7,354 bases of DNA from an uncultured Prevotellaceae bacterium (GTDB lineage: Bacteria > Bacteroidota > Bacteroidia > Bacteroidales > Bacteroidaceae): assembly GCA_946624335.1 (NCBI GenBank), contig CAMOSA010000124.1:1-7354 (forward strand), in the 5' to 3' direction. Shown one piece after another: positions 5,777 to 7,354 of the stretch. The stretch's first letter is position 1. Each line of letters opens with the position of its first letter. The notes beneath the pieces were generated by a model, which saw nothing but the letters and a program-made list of their open reading frames with translations, did no database searches and was not told the origin of the DNA. Position numbers and translations under genes: made by a program.

Positions 5777-7354
5777 TTAGGGCGCTACCGACGAGGTGAT
5801 GTCGTTGACCGTGAACTTGTTGGTCGATGAGCTGATCTCGTAATAGCGGTCGGAGGTGATGCCGGTAATGTCTACCGTCTGGGCATCACTGCTGCCCTGG
5901 TCGAAGATGACGTTCATCGAATAAGAGGGCTCGGCCGAGACGTGGAAGGTGCGGTAGTAGAACTTCTGCCCATTGATGGTTTTCGTGGCCGTGACCTGCA
6001 CGCCGGGCCATGCATCGTTGATGTAGAGATTGCCGTCCCAGGCATAGAAGTAGACTTGTGGCCATCCGGGGTCTTTCAGGTGGATGGTGATGTCGTGCTT
6101 CTCCACCTTGTCCTCGGCAAAGGCGGGCTCGGGCATGGCCTGCCAGGCAGCGAGGAGGGCGTCGGCGAGCCAGTAGCTGTAGTGCGGCCCTTCGAGGATC
6201 TTGGTGAAGCCCTCGCCGATCTCGGCGGCAGCATTGGTCTGGTCGCCGAGCCACACGACGAGCTGTCCGTTGGAGCCTTCGACCTTGGCGGCATAGAAGG
6301 CGGCGTTGGAGCGGTACTGCACGGCGGTACTGGTGTTCTTGATGCCGGCGACCTGACGGGCCTGAATCATGCGTGCGATGTCGTGCTTGTAGGCTTTCCA
6401 GTGCTTGGAGAAGACGCAAGGTGTGCCGGGCATGGCCAGCAGGTAGGCGTTGGCAGCGAGCGTGTCGCGGCGGATGGGATCTTGGGGCGACGAGGCAGAG
6501 CGGTACTCAGTGTCGTGGTTCTCAACGAAGGTGACTGCATACTGTCGGTAGGCACCGCCATTGTAGTTGGAATAAACGAGGGGCCAGTTGCCGTCGTTCT
6601 GCTGTCCGAGGCGTGCCCAGTTCTGATTGTTGACGGCGTTGCGCACGACGTAGCGGAACTGGAAGTCGAAGGCAGCGCTGGTCTTGGCGGTGCCGTCGAT
6701 CCACGAACGGATGGTCGAGGTGCCGTCCCAGCACTCGCCGACGGAGAACTGCGGACGGGCGTTCTCGTTGTAGAGCCTGGTGTAGGACGGCGCATAGCCC
6801 TTGACCATATCGTAGCGGAAGCCCGTATAGCCGAGGTCGTTCAAGAGGAAGTCGAGGTAGGCCTTGACGATGGTCTGGACATTGGCGCTGGTGTGGTCAA
6901 GGTCGCGCATTCCGTCCCAGCCTTCGCCCGTGTCGTTGGCCGAGCTGAGGCTGTAGCCGTTCTGTGAGGCCCACGTCCGTGTCTTGCCGCCGTCATCGTT
7001 GGCGCAGATGTCCGTCGAGACCATCTCATAGGTGGCACCTTTGTATGTTTCGCGCGGGAAGTCGACCCAGTTGCTGACATTGCGACGGTGGTTGATGACC
7101 ACGTCGGCGATGGTGCCGATGCCCTTAGCCTTGAAGGTCTTGATGAGCGAGCGCAGTTCGGCCTCCGTGCCGAAGGAGCTGTTGTAGTCGTTGAACCACC
7201 AGAGGTCGTCGTAGCCCATGCTGGTTCCGCCGCAGTTGCCGCTCTGCGGAATCCACACGAGCGAGAAGTAAGGCGCTAAGTCGTCGGCCTGCGCCTCGAG
7301 GCGCGTCCACTGGGCGTCGCCGAAGCCGTCCCAGTAGAAGCCTTGCAGCATGAC
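5777..7354 (-). CDS. Secreted GH13 alpha-amylase with C-terminal starch-binding module (CBM26-like), 5' end missing
   Basis: Endo-acting alpha-1,4-glucan hydrolase that would cut starch outside the cell or at its surface. The frame is open through the right edge: a Val codon (GTC) precedes the Met at 7351, and family members have residues before the VMLQGFYWD stretch. That Met is therefore probably internal, and the true start with its signal peptide lies outside. Numbering from it, the four GH13 signature regions are present: DVVINH (83-88), GFRYD with nucleophile Asp181, GECWD with acid/base Glu206, and FVENHD with Asp280 as transition-state stabiliser. The barrel is followed by a small domain C up to about 412. 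Residues about 420-510 (DITIHLKDPGW, then VYFYAWDG, then AWPGVQV, then NVIFDQG) match the pattern of starch-binding module family 26. No clear type IX secretion C-terminal motif is seen. Ends with TAA. The GH13 call is firm; the CBM family number is a pattern-based inference. Confidence 0.95.
   Translation of the reverse strand, partial: VMLQGFYWDGFGDAQWTRLEAQADDLAPYFSLVWIPQSGNCGGTSMGYDDLWWFNDYNSSFGTEAELRSLIKTFKAKGIGTIADVVINHRRNVSNWVDFPRETYKGATYEMVSTDICANDDGGKTRTWASQNGYSLSSANDTGEGWDGMRDLDHTSANVQTIVKAYLDFLLNDLGYTGFRYDMVKGYAPSYTRLYNENARPQFSVGECWDGTSTIRSWIDGTAKTSAAFDFQFRYVVRNAVNNQNWARLGQQNDGNWPLVYSNYNGGAYRQYAVTFVENHDTEYRSASSPQDPIRRDTLAANAYLLAMPGTPCVFSKHWKAYKHDIARMIQARQVAGIKNTSTAVQYRSNAAFYAAKVEGSNGQLVVWLGDQTNAAAEIGEGFTKILEGPHYSYWLADALLAAWQAMPEPAFAEDKVEKHDITIHLKDPGWPQVYFYAWDGNLYINDAWPGVQVTATKTINGQKFYYRTFHVSAEPSYSMNVIFDQGSSDAQTVDITGITSDRYYEISSSTNKFTVNDITSSVAP

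Overview
The window looks like chromosomal DNA of a GC-rich member of the Bacteroidota, most likely Prevotellaceae or a close relative. Three things suggest this: a TAnnTTTG-type promoter element before the galactanase gene, a short C-terminal motif typical of secreted Bacteroidales proteins on that galactanase, and the mix of secreted glycanases with oxidoreductases. The assignment is an inference; there is no rRNA or other marker gene. All confidently called genes lie on the minus strand, so transcription runs from right to left.

From right to left: (1) a secreted GH13 alpha-amylase with a C-terminal starch-binding module, whose 5' end lies beyond the right edge (5777-7354). (2) A 213-bp intergenic region with a hairpin after the amylase stop, a large imperfect inverted repeat and a good Bacteroidota promoter. 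(3) A tightly packed three-gene operon: GH53 endo-beta-1,4-galactanase, Old Yellow Enzyme-type flavin oxidoreductase and short-chain dehydrogenase/reductase. Its genes overlap by 4 nt and 1 nt. (4) A repeat island (about 1839-2112) with four copies of a CTCCC/GGGAG palindrome, including two inverted copies of a 45-bp element. (5) A MATE-family multidrug/cation antiporter (339-1937) whose N-terminal coding sequence contains one copy of that element in frame. (6) A 338-bp left flank that may hold the tail of a plus-strand gene and has a strong palindrome between the two convergent genes.

The amylase and galactanase suggest use of plant or dietary starch and pectic galactan/arabinogalactan. No SusC/SusD pair, regulator or transporter for the sugars is present, so a complete polysaccharide utilisation locus is not shown. 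The role of the OYE/SDR pair translationally coupled to a galactanase is not obvious and is the most unusual genetic arrangement here. I see no phage, CRISPR, toxin-antitoxin, transposase or defence system, and no clearly new multi-gene system. The most interesting signals are the repeat element read as part of the MATE protein, the inverted pair around the MATE start region, and the altered cysteine cluster of the OYE protein.
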